Source of the DNA: Streptomyces antarcticus
GTDB taxonomy: Bacteria > Actinomycetota > Actinomycetes > Streptomycetales > Streptomycetaceae
DNA length: 64,000 nt
Direction of reading: 5' to 3'
Assembly: GCF_026627255.1 (NCBI RefSeq)
Contig: NZ_JAPNLM010000002.1
Location: 124,001-188,000 of the forward strand
The notes beneath the pieces are model-generated. The model was not told where the DNA came from. It was given only the letters and a program-made list of their open reading frames with translations, and searched no databases. The stretch's first letter is position 1, and each line of letters starts with the position of its first letter. Positions 1-9,541 of this stretch are shown piece by piece. The translations under genes were made by a program, and so were the position numbers.

Positions 1-23
1 GACAGTGAGCACTGAGCTGACGG

Positions 24-36
24 TACGGTCGTCCCC
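24..36 (+). promoter_or_regulatory. Putative leaderless promoter of the TetR gene
   Basis: TACGGT (24-29) is followed by 7 nt and then the ATG. This fits a TAnnnT minus-10 box placing the transcript start at the start codon. No good -35 can be judged at the window edge. Confidence 0.35.
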
Positions 37-630
37 ATGCCCCCCGCTGCCGCCGAGCCCCTGACCCCCGAGCGCATCCTCGCGACCACGGAGGAGGTGC
101 TGCGCCGCTTCGGTCCCACCAAGGCGACCGTGGTGGACGTGGCCCGCGCCCTGGGCGTCAGCCACGGCAGCGTGTACCGCCACTTCCCGTCGAAGGCGGC
201 GCTGCGCGAGGCCGTCACCGAGCGGTGGCTCACCAAGAGCGCGGTGCTGCTGGAGGAGATCGCCTCGGCTCCCGGCGGGAGCGCCCCCTCCAAGCTGGAG
301 GCATGGCTGGAGGCCCTCTTCGAGGCGAAGCGCCACAAGGCCGGGGACGACCCCGAGCTGTTCGCCACCTACACCGTGCTGCTCGCCGAGAACAGCGGGG
401 TGGTGGACGAGCACCTGACCGAGCTGGTCGCCCAGCTGGCGCGGATCATCGCCGAGGGCGTCGCGGCCGGGTCGCTCGCCGCCGGGGACGTGCCGGGCGC
501 CGCCCGCGCGGTCTTCGACGCCACCGGCCGCTTCCACGACCCGCAGTACGCGGCCGACTGGCTCTCGCCGACGATCATCCCGGAGTTCGAAGCCGTCACC
601 TCCCTCGTCATCCGGGGCCTGCGCGCCTGA
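37..630 (+). CDS. TetR/AcrR family transcriptional regulator
   Basis: A 197-residue one-domain-plus-sensor repressor. The N-terminal helix-turn-helix is clear at about residues 15-60 (ATVVDVARALGVSHGSVYRHF, then a PSKAALREAV-type linker). The rest is an all-alpha ligand-binding domain typical of TetR C-termini. No Shine-Dalgarno is seen; a TACGGT hexamer lies 7 nt before the ATG, which suggests a leaderless message. The gene converges on glyQS and its target lies outside or cannot be told from the window. Ligand unknown. Confidence 0.9.
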   Translation: MPPAAAEPLTPERILATTEEVLRRFGPTKATVVDVARALGVSHGSVYRHFPSKAALREAVTERWLTKSAVLLEEIASAPGGSAPSKLEAWLEALFEAKRHKAGDDPELFATYTVLLAENSGVVDEHLTELVAQLARIIAEGVAAGSLAAGDVPGAARAVFDATGRFHDPQYAADWLSPTIIPEFEAVTSLVIRGLRA

Positions 631-664
631 TAGGGGCCGCCGCCGCGCGCCCCGCCCGTAAAAG

Positions 665-701
665 CCGGTGGCCCGGTGCGCGTCGCGCACCGGGCCACCG
701 G
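665..701. terminator. Strong bidirectional hairpin between tetR and glyQS
   Basis: A perfect 17-bp GC-rich stem (665-681 with 685-701) with a 3-nt loop sits between two convergent genes. There is no long T run, as is usual in actinomycetes. It probably terminates both transcripts. Confidence 0.75.
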
Positions 702-726
702 TTTCGGCTCTTACGGCCTTGCGGAC

Positions 727-2103
727 CTAGCAGCCGAGCAGGCGGCTGCCGAGGTAGCTCTGGATCTGGTCCAGGGAGACGCGCTCCTGCTTCATGGTGT
801 CGCGCTCGCGCACGGTCACCGCGTTGTCGTCCAGGGTGTCGAAGTCGACGGTGACGCAGAACGGCGTGCCGATCTCGTCCTGACGGCGGTAGCGGCGGCC
901 GATGGCGCCCGCGTCGTCGAACTCGATGTTCCAGAACTTGCGCAGGTCTGCGGCGAGGCCCTTGGCCTTCGGCGACAGCTGCGCGTTGCGGGACAGCGGC
1001 AGGACGGCGACCTTGACCGGGGCCAGGCGCGGGTCGAGGCGCATCACGGTGCGCTTCTCCATGACGCCCTTGGCGTTGGGGGCCTCGTCCTCGTTGTACG
1101 CGTCGAGCATGAAGGCGAGCATGGCGCGGTTAACGCCGGCCGCCGGCTCGATGACGTACGGGGTGTAGCGCTCCTTCGACTCCTGGTCGAAGAACACGAG
1201 GTCCTGGCCGGAGGCGGCGGAGTGGGCCTTGAGGTCGTAGTCGGTCCGGTTGGCCACGCCCTCGAGCTCGGAGAACTCGTTGCCACCGAAGTTGAAGCGG
1301 TACTCGATGTCGGCGGTGCGCTTCGAGTAGTGGGACAGCTTCTCCTTCGGGTGCTCGAACCAGCGGATGTTCTCCTCGCGGATGCCGAGGCCGCGGTACC
1401 AGTTCCAGCGCTCGGCCATCCAGTACTCCTGCCACTGCTCGTCCTCGCCCGGCTTGACGAAGAACTCCATCTCCATCTGCTCGAACTCGCGCGTGCGGAA
1501 GATGAAGTTGCCCGGAGTGATCTCGTTCCGGAAGGACTTGCCCATCTGCGCGATGCCGAACGGCGGCTTCTTGCGCGAGACGGTCTGCACCTGGGCGTAG
1601 TTGGTGAAGATGCCCTGGGCGGTCTCGGGGCGCAGGTACGCCTTGGAGTCCTGGGTCGGGCCGAGGTGCGTCTCCAGCATGCCGGAGAACTGCTTGGGCT
1701 CGGTGAACTGGCCCTTCACGCCGCAGTGGGGGCAGTTGACATCGGCGAGGCCGTTGACGGGCGGGCGGCCGTGCTTGGCCTCGTACGCCTCTTCAAGGTG
1801 GTCCGCGCGGTGGCGCTTGTGACAGGCGGTGCACTCGGTCAGCGGGTCCGAGAAGGTCGCGACGTGACCAGAGGCCACCCAGACCTCCGGGGCCAGGATC
1901 ACGGACGAGTCGAGGCCGACGATGTCCTCACGCCCGGTGACCATCGCCTTCCACCACTGGCGCTTGATGTTCTCCTTGAGCTCGACACCCAGCGGGCCGT
2001 AATCCCAGGCGGCCTTGGAGCCGCCGTAGATCTCACTGCAAGGGAAAACGAAGCCACGGCGCTTGCTCAGGCTGACGATGGTGTCGATCTTGTCGGCGGC
2101 CAC
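727..2103 (-). CDS. glyQS: Glycyl-tRNA synthetase, single-chain class II type
   Basis: Charges tRNA-Gly with glycine (homodimeric, class II). The 458-residue length fits the eukaryote-like bacterial alpha2 family. Visible: [12 protein letters not shown] near the N-terminus, a Cys-rich insertion (CTACHKRH... CPHCG) that looks like a zinc ribbon, class II motif 2 ([19 protein letters not shown]), and a C-terminal anticodon-binding domain starting near VKVAVLPLS. The GTG at 2103 was chosen because homologues begin at AADKIDTIV and a GAAGAGAG ribosome-binding site lies just upstream; the frame stays open to 2373 but that part resembles nothing. Divergent from znuA. Confidence 0.96.
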   Translation of the reverse strand: MAADKIDTIVSLSKRRGFVFPCSEIYGGSKAAWDYGPLGVELKENIKRQWWKAMVTGREDIVGLDSSVILAPEVWVASGHVATFSDPLTECTACHKRHRADHLEEAYEAKHGRPPVNGLADVNCPHCGVKGQFTEPKQFSGMLETHLGPTQDSKAYLRPETAQGIFTNYAQVQTVSRKKPPFGIAQMGKSFRNEITPGNFIFRTREFEQMEMEFFVKPGEDEQWQEYWMAERWNWYRGLGIREENIRWFEHPKEKLSHYSKRTADIEYRFNFGGNEFSELEGVANRTDYDLKAHSAASGQDLVFFDQESKERYTPYVIEPAAGVNRAMLAFMLDAYNEDEAPNAKGVMEKRTVMRLDPRLAPVKVAVLPLSRNAQLSPKAKGLAADLRKFWNIEFDDAGAIGRRYRRQDEIGTPFCVTVDFDTLDDNAVTVRERDTMKQERVSLDQIQSYLGSRLLGC

Positions 2104-2220
2104 GGTGCTCTCTTCATTAACGAGGACGAACGGCGAAGCCTTTAGGTTACCGGCGCCCGCACCCTCCCCTTCAAATCGGATCCCCTCCACGGCCCGGAGG
2201 CCGCCCTCCCACCTGGCTTG

Positions 2221-2258
2221 TTGACAACGGTTTCCATTTTTGATGAAAATGGATGTCA
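2221..2258 (+). promoter_or_regulatory. Tandem Zur-box-like operators over the znuA promoter
   Basis: Two 15-mers, TGACAACGGTTTCCA (2222-2236) and TGAAAATGGATGTCA (2244-2258), resemble the streptomycete Zur box (TGAAAATGATTTTCA type). Between them TCCATTTT (2233-2240) and AAAATGGA (2246-2253) form a perfect 8-bp inverted repeat. TTGACA (2221-2226) and GAAAAT (2245-2250) are spaced 18 nt apart as -35 and -10, and would start the transcript at about the ATG at 2258. Zinc-bound Zur here would block RNA polymerase. Confidence 0.75.
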
Positions 2259-3241
2259 TGAACGTACGACGCCTCATACCCGCAGCCGCCCTCGCCGGAG
2301 CCGTCACCCTCGGCGCCACGGCCCTCACCGCCTGCTCCGGAGCCAGCGCCGCCGGCAAGAGCGCCGACGGCAAGCTCGACGTGACGGCGTCGTTCTACCC
2401 GATGCAGTTCCTCGCCGAGAAGATCGGCAAGGACCACGTGAAGGTCTCCACCCTGACGAAGCCGGGTGTCGAGCCGCACGACCTGGAGATCACCCCCAAG
2501 CAGACCGCGCAGCTCAGCGAGGCCGACGTGGTCCTCTACCTCAAGAGCCTGCAGCCCGCCGTCGACAAGGCCGTGGAGCAGTCCGGCGTGAAGAACGTCG
2601 TCGACGCCGCCACCCTCACCACGCTGGAGGCCCACGGCGCCTCCGGCCACGACGGCCACGCCGCCGAAGGCGAGGGCGAGGGCGCGGACGAGGGCCACGA
2701 CCACAGCCACGGCGAGGCCGGCGAGGACCCGCACGTCTGGCTCGACCCCTCCAAGTACGCCGAGATCGCCAAGGGCGTCGGCGCGGCACTGGAGAAGGCC
2801 GACCCCGGCCACGCGGCGGACTACAAGAAGAACACCACGGACCTGGTCGCCGAACTGGGCGCGCTGGACACGGAGTTCAAGGACGGCCTGAAGAACACGG
2901 CCTCCCGGACCTTCATCACCACCCACTCCGCCTTCGGCTACCTCGCCGAGCGCTACGGCCTCGACCAGGAGGGCATCTCCGGCGTCGACCCCGAGTCCGA
3001 GCCCAGCCCGGCCCGTATGAAGGACCTCCAGGCCGTGGCGGCGAAGGACAATGTCAGCACGGTGTTCTTCGAGACCCTGGCCAGCGACAAGACGGCCAAG
3101 ACCCTCGCGAAGGACACGGGACTGAAGACCGACGTCCTCGACCCGCTCGAGGGAATCACCGACGGCTCCCAGGGCGCTGACTACTTCGAGGTCATGCGGT
3201 CGAACCTGAAGAACCTCCAGAAGGCGCTCGGAGCCAAGTAA
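2258..3241 (+). CDS. znuA: Zinc ABC transporter substrate-binding lipoprotein
   Basis: Captures Zn(II) outside the membrane and passes it to ZnuB/ZnuC (cluster A-1 family). The N-terminus is a lipoprotein signal ending in LTAC with Cys26 as the lipidated residue. A His/Asp/Glu-rich loop at about residues 125-160 ([20 protein letters not shown] and following) is the feature that separates zinc binders from manganese binders. Conserved metal-ligand segments [14 protein letters not shown] and THSAFGYLA are present. ATG 2258 was preferred to the in-frame TTG at 2240 because it gives a normal signal peptide and sits where a leaderless transcript would start. znuC overlaps its stop codon. Confidence 0.93.
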   Translation: MNVRRLIPAAALAGAVTLGATALTACSGASAAGKSADGKLDVTASFYPMQFLAEKIGKDHVKVSTLTKPGVEPHDLEITPKQTAQLSEADVVLYLKSLQPAVDKAVEQSGVKNVVDAATLTTLEAHGASGHDGHAAEGEGEGADEGHDHSHGEAGEDPHVWLDPSKYAEIAKGVGAALEKADPGHAADYKKNTTDLVAELGALDTEFKDGLKNTASRTFITTHSAFGYLAERYGLDQEGISGVDPESEPSPARMKDLQAVAAKDNVSTVFFETLASDKTAKTLAKDTGLKTDVLDPLEGITDGSQGADYFEVMRSNLKNLQKALGAK

Positions 3242-4062
3242 TGACAGCAGCAGCAACGGAGGCGCGAGCCATGCAGTCCACGCCGGGGCAGGCAGCGGAC
3301 CAGCCCGTCATATCCCTGCGCGGGGCCACGGCCTCGCTCGGCTCGCGCCCCGTGCTGCGCGGCGTAGACCTCACCGTCCACCGCGGCGAGGTCGTCGCCC
3401 TGCTCGGCGCCAACGGCTCCGGCAAGTCCACGGCCGTCCGCGCCGTGGTCGGCCAGGTCCCGCTGGCCGACGGGGAGCTGTCCCTCTTCGGCACGGACTT
3501 CAAGCGCTTCCGCGCGTGGTCGCGCATCGGGTACGTCCCGCAGCGCACCACCGCCGCCGGCGGCGTCCCCGCCACCGTCCGGGAGGTCGTCTCCGCCGGA
3601 CGCCTCGCCCGCTCCCGCTTCGGCCTCCTGCGCAAGGCCGACAAGGACGCCGTCAGCCGCGCCCTGTCCCTCGTCGACATGGACGCGTACGCCGACGCCT
3701 CGGTCAACGCCCTCTCCGGCGGCCAGCACCAGCGCGTCCTCATTGCCCGGGCCCTCGCCGTCGAACCCGAACTCCTGATCATGGACGAGCCGATGGCCGG
3801 CGTGGACCTCGCCAACCAGGCGGTTCTCGCGCACGCCCTGCGCACCCAGGTCGCCGCCGGCACGACCGTGCTCCTCGTCCTGCACGAGCTGGGCCCGCTG
3901 GAACCGCTGATCGACCGCGCCGTCGTCCTGCGCGACGGCTGCGTCGTCCACGACGGCCCGCCCCCGGAGGCCCTGGGGCAGCACGCCCTGCCCGGCCACG
4001 ACCACGTACACCCCCACGCGGCGCACGACGCCGAGCCCCAGCGGACGGGACTCCTGAGCTGA
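3241..4062 (+). CDS. znuC: Zinc ABC transporter ATP-binding protein
   Basis: ATPase subunit that drives zinc import through ZnuB. Walker A GANGSGKST, Q-loop region GYVPQR, signature LSGGQHQR and Walker B LLIMDEP are all present. The C-terminal tail is His-rich (HALPGHDHVHPHAAHD), plausible for metal sensing or buffering. The ATG at 3241 overlaps the znuA TAA and has GGAG 7 nt upstream; a second ATG at 3271 has an even better GGAGG at 8 nt, so the true start may be 30 nt later. Its TGA overlaps the znuB ATG. Confidence 0.94.
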   Translation: MTAAATEARAMQSTPGQAADQPVISLRGATASLGSRPVLRGVDLTVHRGEVVALLGANGSGKSTAVRAVVGQVPLADGELSLFGTDFKRFRAWSRIGYVPQRTTAAGGVPATVREVVSAGRLARSRFGLLRKADKDAVSRALSLVDMDAYADASVNALSGGQHQRVLIARALAVEPELLIMDEPMAGVDLANQAVLAHALRTQVAAGTTVLLVLHELGPLEPLIDRAVVLRDGCVVHDGPPPEALGQHALPGHDHVHPHAAHDAEPQRTGLLS

Positions 4063-4925
4063 TGGACCTCCTCGACTACCCCTTCATGGTGCGGGCGCTG
4101 ATCGCGGCCGCGCTGGTCGGCATCACCGCGCCCGCGATCGGCACGTACCTCGTCCAGCGCCGCCAGGCCGTCATGGGCGACGGCCTGGGCCACGTGGCCA
4201 TGACCGGCGTCGCGCTCGGCTTCGTCCTGAACACCAGCCCGGTCTGGATGGCGACCCTGGTGGCCGTCGTCGGCGCCGTCGGCATGGAGCTGATCCGCTC
4301 CCGCGGCAAGACCAGCGGCGACGTGGCGCTCGCCATGCTGTTCTACGGCGGCCTCGCCGGCGGCGTCATGATCATCAGCGTGGGCGGGGGCTCCACGGCC
4401 AAGCTGCTCAGCGCGATGTTCGGCTCGATCACCACGGTCGCGACCGAGGACGTCACCGCCGTGGCGGTCCTCTCCGCGTTCGTCCTCGCCGTCACCATCG
4501 GCCTGCGCCGGCAGCTGTTCGCCGTCTGCCAGGACGAGGAGTTCGCCCGGGTCACCGGCCTGCCGGTGCGCCTGCTGAACCTGCTGATCATGGTGACCGC
4601 CGCGGTCACCGTGACCGTCGCGATGCGCATCGTCGGCCTGCTGCTGGTCAGCGCCATGATGGTGATCCCGGTGGCGGCCGCCCAGCGGGTCACCCGCGGG
4701 TTCACCGCGACGCTGTCGCTGGCCATGGCGATCGGCCTGGTGGTCTCCCTGACCGGCACGGTCACCACGTACTACGTCGAGGCGCCCTCGGGCGCGGCCA
4801 TCGTGCTGCTCGCCATCGGCGTCTTCATGGCGATGACCGCCCTGTCGACGCCGCTGGCCAGGCGACGGGCAAAAGCCGCACGCGCGGCCGAAGAGGTGTG
4901 CACCCGGGACGACGTGAAGGTCTAG
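4062..4925 (+). CDS. znuB: Zinc ABC transporter permease
   Basis: Membrane channel of the zinc importer, ABC-3 family, 287 residues with about eight hydrophobic helices. The start is typical of the family (LDYPFMVRALIAAALVGITAP), followed by QRRQAVMGDGLGHVAMTGVALG, a conserved segment thought to contact the ATPase. ATG 4062 overlaps the znuC TGA, so translation is probably coupled. zur follows after 65 nt in the same direction. Confidence 0.94.
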   Translation: MDLLDYPFMVRALIAAALVGITAPAIGTYLVQRRQAVMGDGLGHVAMTGVALGFVLNTSPVWMATLVAVVGAVGMELIRSRGKTSGDVALAMLFYGGLAGGVMIISVGGGSTAKLLSAMFGSITTVATEDVTAVAVLSAFVLAVTIGLRRQLFAVCQDEEFARVTGLPVRLLNLLIMVTAAVTVTVAMRIVGLLLVSAMMVIPVAAAQRVTRGFTATLSLAMAIGLVVSLTGTVTTYYVEAPSGAAIVLLAIGVFMAMTALSTPLARRRAKAARAAEEVCTRDDVKV

Positions 4926-4990
4926 GAGGGCCGACCGCCTGGCACAATGGGCCCGAGCCGAACGCCCGAGGCCGACACGAGGAGGAACCG

Positions 4991-5419
4991 GTGGCGACTG
5001 CGCCTGGCGAGACGAACACCGCGCCAGTACGAGGACGGTCCACCCGGCAGCGGGCCGCCGTGGCGGCGGCGCTGGACGAGGTGGACGAGTTCCGCAGCGC
5101 CCAGGAACTCCACGACATGCTCAAGCACCGTGGCGACTCCGTGGGCCTGACCACCGTCTACCGCACCCTCCAGTCCCTCGCGGACGCCGGCGAGGTCGAC
5201 GTCCTGCGCACCAGCGACGGCGAGTCGGTCTACCGCCGCTGCTCCACCGGGGACCACCACCACCACCTGGTCTGCCGCAAGTGCGGCAAGGCGGTCGAGG
5301 TGGAGGGTCCGGCCGTGGAGAAGTGGGCGGAATCGATCGCGGCCGAGCACGGCTACGTGAACGTCGCCCACACGGTGGAGATCTTCGGCACCTGCGCGGA
5401 CTGCGCGGCCGCCGGCTAG
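4991..5419 (+). CDS. zur: Zinc uptake regulator, Fur family
   Basis: Zinc-dependent repressor of zinc uptake. The 142-residue protein has the Fur winged helix (QRAAVAAALDEVDEFRSAQELHDML, then GLTTVYRTLQSLADAGEV) and a dimerisation domain with an HHHH cluster, CRKCGK and a C-terminal CxxC (CGTCADC) for structural zinc. GTG 4991 was chosen because GGAGGA lies 4 nt upstream; the open frame extends further upstream but without family resemblance. Its position after znuACB and the Zur-like boxes before znuA point to zinc rather than iron control. A CACAAT hexamer near 4941 may give it a promoter of its own. Confidence 0.93.
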   Translation: MATAPGETNTAPVRGRSTRQRAAVAAALDEVDEFRSAQELHDMLKHRGDSVGLTTVYRTLQSLADAGEVDVLRTSDGESVYRRCSTGDHHHHLVCRKCGKAVEVEGPAVEKWAESIAAEHGYVNVAHTVEIFGTCADCAAAG

Positions 5420-5432
5420 CTGCCCCCGCCGG

Positions 5433-5957
5433 CTAGATCCGGCTCAGGTTGCGGTCGAGGGCGGCGCGGATCCGGTCGATGTCCCCGGGGGCCGCGGCCG
5501 CCCGCTTCGGGAGCCAGCCCAGGGTTCCGTTGGCGAAGACGAAGACGAACAGGTTCCGGGTCTCCGTCCACCCCCGGTACCTGTCCCATCGGTACGCGGC
5601 CACCGTGCCGTCGGGCCGGTGGTTGGACACGCCCCGTTCCGTGACCACGCAGCGGTACTCCGGGTGCTCCGCCGCCCAGCGGTACATCCGGCGTGCGAGC
5701 CGGTACAGGTCCAGACCGAGGCAGAGGGCGCCCAGCGCCGACCCCACCCCGGCGGCGAAGGCCAGGCCGGCCGGGCTCGTCCCCCGTCCGTGCCGGACCA
5801 CGATCAGCAGGACCGGCACCAGGGGAACCAGTACCAGCCACAGCAGCGCCTGCCCGCGCCCGGCCGGCGCCCGGACCGCGCGCCAGCGCAGCACCTCCCG
5901 TACGTCGCCGCGGGCCGGGCCGTAGTGCAGCTCCACCGCCCAGTCAGTCATGTCCAT
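5433..5957 (-). CDS. Small membrane protein, YcxB-like
   Basis: A 174-residue protein with two hydrophobic helices at about residues 38-56 and 65-85, then a soluble C-terminal half containing a beta-rich segment (YRCVVTERGVSNHRPDGTVAAYRWDRYRG) that resembles the YcxB/PH-like fold. Function unknown. The ATG at 5957 was chosen because it begins just before the first conserved-looking stretch; ATG 5951 is an alternative. It converges on zur 13 nt away and follows uppS. Confidence 0.7.
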   Translation of the reverse strand: MDMTDWAVELHYGPARGDVREVLRWRAVRAPAGRGQALLWLVLVPLVPVLLIVVRHGRGTSPAGLAFAAGVGSALGALCLGLDLYRLARRMYRWAAEHPEYRCVVTERGVSNHRPDGTVAAYRWDRYRGWTETRNLFVFVFANGTLGWLPKRAAAAPGDIDRIRAALDRNLSRI

Positions 5958-5989
5958 GACGGTGGAGCCTAGACGGCCCAGCGGGCGCT

Positions 5990-6811
5990 TCAGCCCGCGG
6001 AGCCCTCCGCCTGGTTCGGGAGCGCGCCGCCGAAGCGGCGGTCGCGCTGGGCGTACTCCAGGCACGCCGCCCAGAGGTTGCGGCGGTCGAAGTCGGGCCA
6101 CAGCACGTCCTGGAAGACCATCTCGGCGTACGCGCTCTGCCAGAGCAGGTAGTTGGAGGTGCGCTGCTCGCCGCTCGGCCGCAGGAACAGGTCCACATCC
6201 GGCATGTCCGGGTAGTACATGTACTTCGCGAAGGTCTTCTCGTTCACCTTCGACGGGTCGAGCCGTCCCGCCGCCACGTCGCGGGCGATCGCCTGCGCCG
6301 CGTCCGCGATCTCCGCGCGGCCGCCGTAGTTGACGCAGAAGTACAGGGTCATCGCGTCGTTGTCGACGGTCTGCTCCTGGGCGACCTGGAGCTCCTGGAC
6401 GACCGACTTCCACATCTTCGGCATGCGGCCGACCCAGCGGATCCGGATGCCCAGCTCGTTCATCTCGTCGCGGCGGCGGCGGATGACGTCGCGGTTGAAG
6501 TTCATCAGGAAGCGGACCTCGTCGGGCGAGCGCTTCCAGTTCTCCGTCGAGAAGGCGTACAGGGAGAGGTTCTTGACGCCCATCTCCAGGCAGCCCTTGA
6601 GCACGTCGAGCACGACGCCCTCGCCGACCTTGTGCCCCTCGGTGCGCGGCAGACCGCGCTCCTTGGCCCAGCGGCCGTTGCCGTCCATGACGACCGCGAC
6701 GTGGTTCGGGACCAGCTCGCCGGGGATCTTCGGCGGACGCGCACCGGACGGGTGCGGCTCGGGAACCTTGTACTCGCGGCGAGAGCGTCCCAGAATCCCG
6801 CGTCGTGCCAT
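5990..6811 (-). CDS. uppS: Isoprenyl transferase (undecaprenyl diphosphate synthase family)
   Basis: cis-Prenyltransferase that condenses isopentenyl diphosphate units onto an allylic primer to make the polyprenyl carrier for cell-wall synthesis. Family signatures are complete: [21 protein letters not shown] with the catalytic Asp, [10 protein letters not shown], and the C-terminal [20 protein letters not shown]. The ATG at 6811 has AGGAG 9 nt upstream. It follows recO by 11 nt in what looks like a two-gene unit. Chain length (C50 or C55) cannot be decided by eye. Confidence 0.95.
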   Translation of the reverse strand: MARRGILGRSRREYKVPEPHPSGARPPKIPGELVPNHVAVVMDGNGRWAKERGLPRTEGHKVGEGVVLDVLKGCLEMGVKNLSLYAFSTENWKRSPDEVRFLMNFNRDVIRRRRDEMNELGIRIRWVGRMPKMWKSVVQELQVAQEQTVDNDAMTLYFCVNYGGRAEIADAAQAIARDVAAGRLDPSKVNEKTFAKYMYYPDMPDVDLFLRPSGEQRTSNYLLWQSAYAEMVFQDVLWPDFDRRNLWAACLEYAQRDRRFGGALPNQAEGSAG

Positions 6812-6822
6812 GTGCCCAGCTC

Positions 6823-7569
6823 CTATTTCTCGACGTATCGAAGGGAGCGTAGCCCGCGCTCCAGATGCCAGTGCAAATAGGCGGAGACCAGCCCGCTGCC
6901 CTCCCGCACGTGACGCGGCTCGCACGCGTCGGCATGGCTCCAGTCGCCCGTCAGCAGCGCGCTGAGCAGGGCGATGGCCTCCGAAGAGGGTACGACGCTG
7001 CCGGGCACGCGGCAGTCCCCGCATATCACCCCGCCCGCGGCGACGGAGAAGTGCCGGTTGGGGCCGTGGATGCCGCACTTGGCGCAGTCCTCGAAGCTGG
7101 GCGCGTAGCCGTTGACGGCGAGGGAGCGCAGCAGGAAGGCGTCGAGGATGAGGTGCGGCTCGTGTTCGCCGCGGGAGAGGGTGCGCAGGGCTCCGACGAG
7201 GAGCAGGTACTGCTGTACGGAGGGCTCGCCCTCGTTCTCCGTGAACCGCTCGGCGGTCTCCAGCATGGCGGTGCCGGCGGTGTAGCGGGCGTAGTCGGTG
7301 ACGATGCCGTTGCCGTACGGGGCGATGATCTCGGTCTGGGTACAGAGCGGCAGGCTGCGGCCGATCAGTTCGCCGCCGCGGGCGAAGAACTGCACGTCGG
7401 CGTGGGAGAAAGGTTCCAGCCGGGACCCGAACTTGGACTTCGTACGCCGGACTCCGCGGGCGACGGCCCGCACCCGGCCGTGGCCCCGGGTGAGCAGCGT
7501 GATGATGCGGTCCGCCTCGCCCAGCTTCTGGGTGCGCAGCACGATGCCGTCGTCGCGGAACAGACTCAT
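6823..7569 (-). CDS. recO: DNA repair protein RecO
   Basis: Helps load RecA on gapped DNA together with RecR. The 248-residue protein starts with an OB-fold ([34 protein letters not shown]) and carries a zinc finger with Cys pairs in DCAKCG and CGDC about 20 residues apart. ATG 7569 is the usual family start. Instead of a ribosome-binding site there is GACAAT 6 nt upstream, suggesting leaderless translation; the same 17-nt block occurs before hemW. Confidence 0.94.
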   Translation of the reverse strand: MSLFRDDGIVLRTQKLGEADRIITLLTRGHGRVRAVARGVRRTKSKFGSRLEPFSHADVQFFARGGELIGRSLPLCTQTEIIAPYGNGIVTDYARYTAGTAMLETAERFTENEGEPSVQQYLLLVGALRTLSRGEHEPHLILDAFLLRSLAVNGYAPSFEDCAKCGIHGPNRHFSVAAGGVICGDCRVPGSVVPSSEAIALLSALLTGDWSHADACEPRHVREGSGLVSAYLHWHLERGLRSLRYVEK

Positions 7570-7581
7570 GCGCCCATTGTC
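7570..7581 (-). promoter_or_regulatory. Putative leaderless promoter of recO
   Basis: On the minus strand GACAAT (7581-7576) is followed by GGGCGC and the ATG. The 17-mer GGGACAATGGGCGCATG is identical at hemW (36334-36350). Confidence 0.45.
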
Positions 7582-7688
7582 CCCTGCGGTCCACCCGTAC
7601 GGGAACGCGCGCACGGACGGGGCCGGACGGCGCCGGCCCCCGCCGCGGACCGGAGTCCGGGCGGGGGGCGGATACCCCTTGGGAGGGA

Positions 7689-9224
7689 TCAGGTGGCGGG
7701 GGTTGCCGCGTCCCCCGGTGTGGCGACCCTGCCGTCCGCCTTCTCGGTCGCGGCGGCGGCCTTCCCGGCACCGTCGTCCGCCGTTGCGGCAGCGTCGTCC
7801 GCCGGGCCGTCCCCCGCCGGGGCCGCCGCCTGGGCGGGCAGCTCTACCCGGGGGACGGACTGCGCGTCGCCCTTGGCCGGACCGTTGAAGATCAGGTTGA
7901 GGACGATGGCGGCGGTAGCTCCGAGGGTGACGCCGCTGTTGAGCAGCGAGGACAGGTCCGCGTCCATGTGCTGGGTGAAGAACACCGGGACGGTCGCGGG
8001 GAGCAGGGCGAAGGCGAGGGAGACGCCGACGATCAGCGCGTTCTTCTCCTCCTTGAGGTCCACCTTGCCCAGGGTCTGGATGCCGGCCAGGGCGACCATG
8101 CCGAACATGACGGTCGCGGCTCCGCCGAGGACCCCGTGGGGCACGGCGGCGACGATCGCGGCGGCCTTGGGGAGCAGCCCCAGGATGATCATGAAGACAC
8201 CGGCGGCGACGACCACGAACCGGCTCTTGACCTTCGTCATCCGCACCAGGCCGACGTTCTCGGCGAAGGCCACGTACGGGAAGGAGTTGAGGACGCCGCC
8301 GAGCGCGGTCGCGGCGCCGTCGGCGCGCAGGGCGCGGGCCACGGTCTCGCTGTCGATGTCCTTCTCGACGATCTCGCCGACGGCGTACGTGTCACCGGTC
8401 GTCTCGACCATGGTGATCAGCATGACGATGAGCATCAGCACGATCGGGAACCACTCGAACTTCGGGACGCCGAAGTGGAAGGGGGTCGTGACGCCGATCC
8501 AGCCGGAGTCGCCGACGGCGCCGAACTTCGCGTCCCCGAGGAGGAACGCGACCGCGGTGCCGCCGACCAGGCCGAGGAGGATGGAGATGCTGGAGAGGAA
8601 CGGCTTGCCGATCTTCATCAGGACGAGGATGAAGAGCATCGTGCCGCCCGCGTAGGCGAAGTGCTTCGGGTTGCCGAAGTCGGGGCTGCCGACGCCGCCC
8701 GCCGCGTCGTTGAGGCCCACCGGGATCAGGACGATGCCCAGTACGGTGATCACCGTGCCGGTGACGACCGGCGGGAAGAGCCGCATGACCGAACGGAACG
8801 CCTTGGCGGGCAGCCAGGCGAAGGCGAAGGTCGCGATGCCGGCGGTGATGACCGCGCCGTAGATGACCAGCAGCGCGGCGGTACCGCCTCCCGCACCGAG
8901 GCCGATGGCGATCATCGGGGAGACGGCGGTGAAGGTGACGCCCTGGATCAGGGGCAGCCGCGCACCGACCCGGCCTATGCCCCAGGCCTGGATGATCGAG
9001 GCGATGCCGCAGGTGAACAGGTCCGCGTTGATCAGGTAGACGAGCTGCTCGGGGCTCAGCTTCAGCGCGTTGCCGACGATGATCGGGACGATCACCGCGC
9101 CGGCGTAGAACGCGAGTACGTGCTGGAAGCCGTACAGCGCGAGCTTGGGGAGGGGGAGCACCTCGTCGACCGGGTGCGTGCTCTGCTGTCCGTTGGCGGA
9201 AAGCCGGGCGGCGACACGTGCCAT
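7689..9224 (-). CDS. Nucleobase permease, NCS2 family (uracil/xanthine type)
   Basis: Proton-coupled import of a purine or uracil. About 511 residues with 12-14 hydrophobic segments. Family motifs are visible: [19 protein letters not shown], and [23 protein letters not shown], the NAT/NCS2 signature region where an ENVG replaces the commoner QN.G. The last 60 residues are an Ala/Pro/Asp-rich tail with no membrane helix. ATG 9224 was preferred to the TTG at 9242, because AAGGGCAAGGCAGAG precedes it. Substrate cannot be assigned. A long upstream region holds a possible operator. Confidence 0.9.
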   Translation of the reverse strand: MARVAARLSANGQQSTHPVDEVLPLPKLALYGFQHVLAFYAGAVIVPIIVGNALKLSPEQLVYLINADLFTCGIASIIQAWGIGRVGARLPLIQGVTFTAVSPMIAIGLGAGGGTAALLVIYGAVITAGIATFAFAWLPAKAFRSVMRLFPPVVTGTVITVLGIVLIPVGLNDAAGGVGSPDFGNPKHFAYAGGTMLFILVLMKIGKPFLSSISILLGLVGGTAVAFLLGDAKFGAVGDSGWIGVTTPFHFGVPKFEWFPIVLMLIVMLITMVETTGDTYAVGEIVEKDIDSETVARALRADGAATALGGVLNSFPYVAFAENVGLVRMTKVKSRFVVVAAGVFMIILGLLPKAAAIVAAVPHGVLGGAATVMFGMVALAGIQTLGKVDLKEEKNALIVGVSLAFALLPATVPVFFTQHMDADLSSLLNSGVTLGATAAIVLNLIFNGPAKGDAQSVPRVELPAQAAAPAGDGPADDAAATADDGAGKAAAATEKADGRVATPGDAATPAT

Positions 9225-9414
9225 CTCTGCCTTGCCCTTCAAGAGGTGAGGTAAGTGAGAGGAGATCTGGTGATCCCTGGCCGGAGTGGGTCGCTAACCC
9301 GTTGATCCGTCAGGGTTGTCAGTGAGTTCACGTGCATCGAAGCCCCGCGGTGTTACCGGCGGCGTCTCGTCGTGTGACCGGAATTGAACGCCTGTGGGGG
9401 TCCTCACACATATC

Positions 9415-9437
9415 GTCAACTTCTACAAACTGTTGAC
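9415..9437. promoter_or_regulatory. Palindromic candidate operator
   Basis: GTCAAC (9415-9420) and GTTGAC (9432-9437) are perfect inverted arms around 11 nt, about 190 nt upstream of the permease start. The arms overlap a TTGACT -35-like hexamer on the plus strand. This is a reasonable site for a dimeric repressor; the protein is unknown. Confidence 0.4.
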
Positions 9438-9461
9438 TCTCCAGGGCATCCGATTCATAGG
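9433..9461 (+). promoter_or_regulatory. Promoter-like hexamer pair
   Basis: TTGACT (9433-9438), a 17-nt spacer and CATAGG (9456-9461) match a housekeeping sigma promoter moderately well. A transcript from here would start at about the ATG at 9470. Confidence 0.4.
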
Positions 9462-9469
9462 TTCCCCCC

Positions 9470-9541
9470 ATGGCCAAGCACCGGGGCACAGGAGTAAGGG
9501 CGCGCACCCGGGCGACAGTCGGCCCGGCTGCGCGACTGTGA
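9470..9541 (+). CDS. Possible leaderless 23-codon ORF
   Basis: Encodes an Arg-rich peptide beginning MAKHRGTGVRART and ending in AARL. Support is only positional: it starts where a transcript from the promoter-like pair upstream would begin. It could equally be noise or the remains of a longer gene. No function is proposed. Confidence 0.2.
   Translation: MAKHRGTGVRARTRATVGPAARL

Noticed and set aside
3241..3271. znuC start at 3271 as the only start
   Set aside because: GGAGG before 3271 is stronger, but 3241 overlaps znuA and also has GGAG; the sequence alone does not decide.
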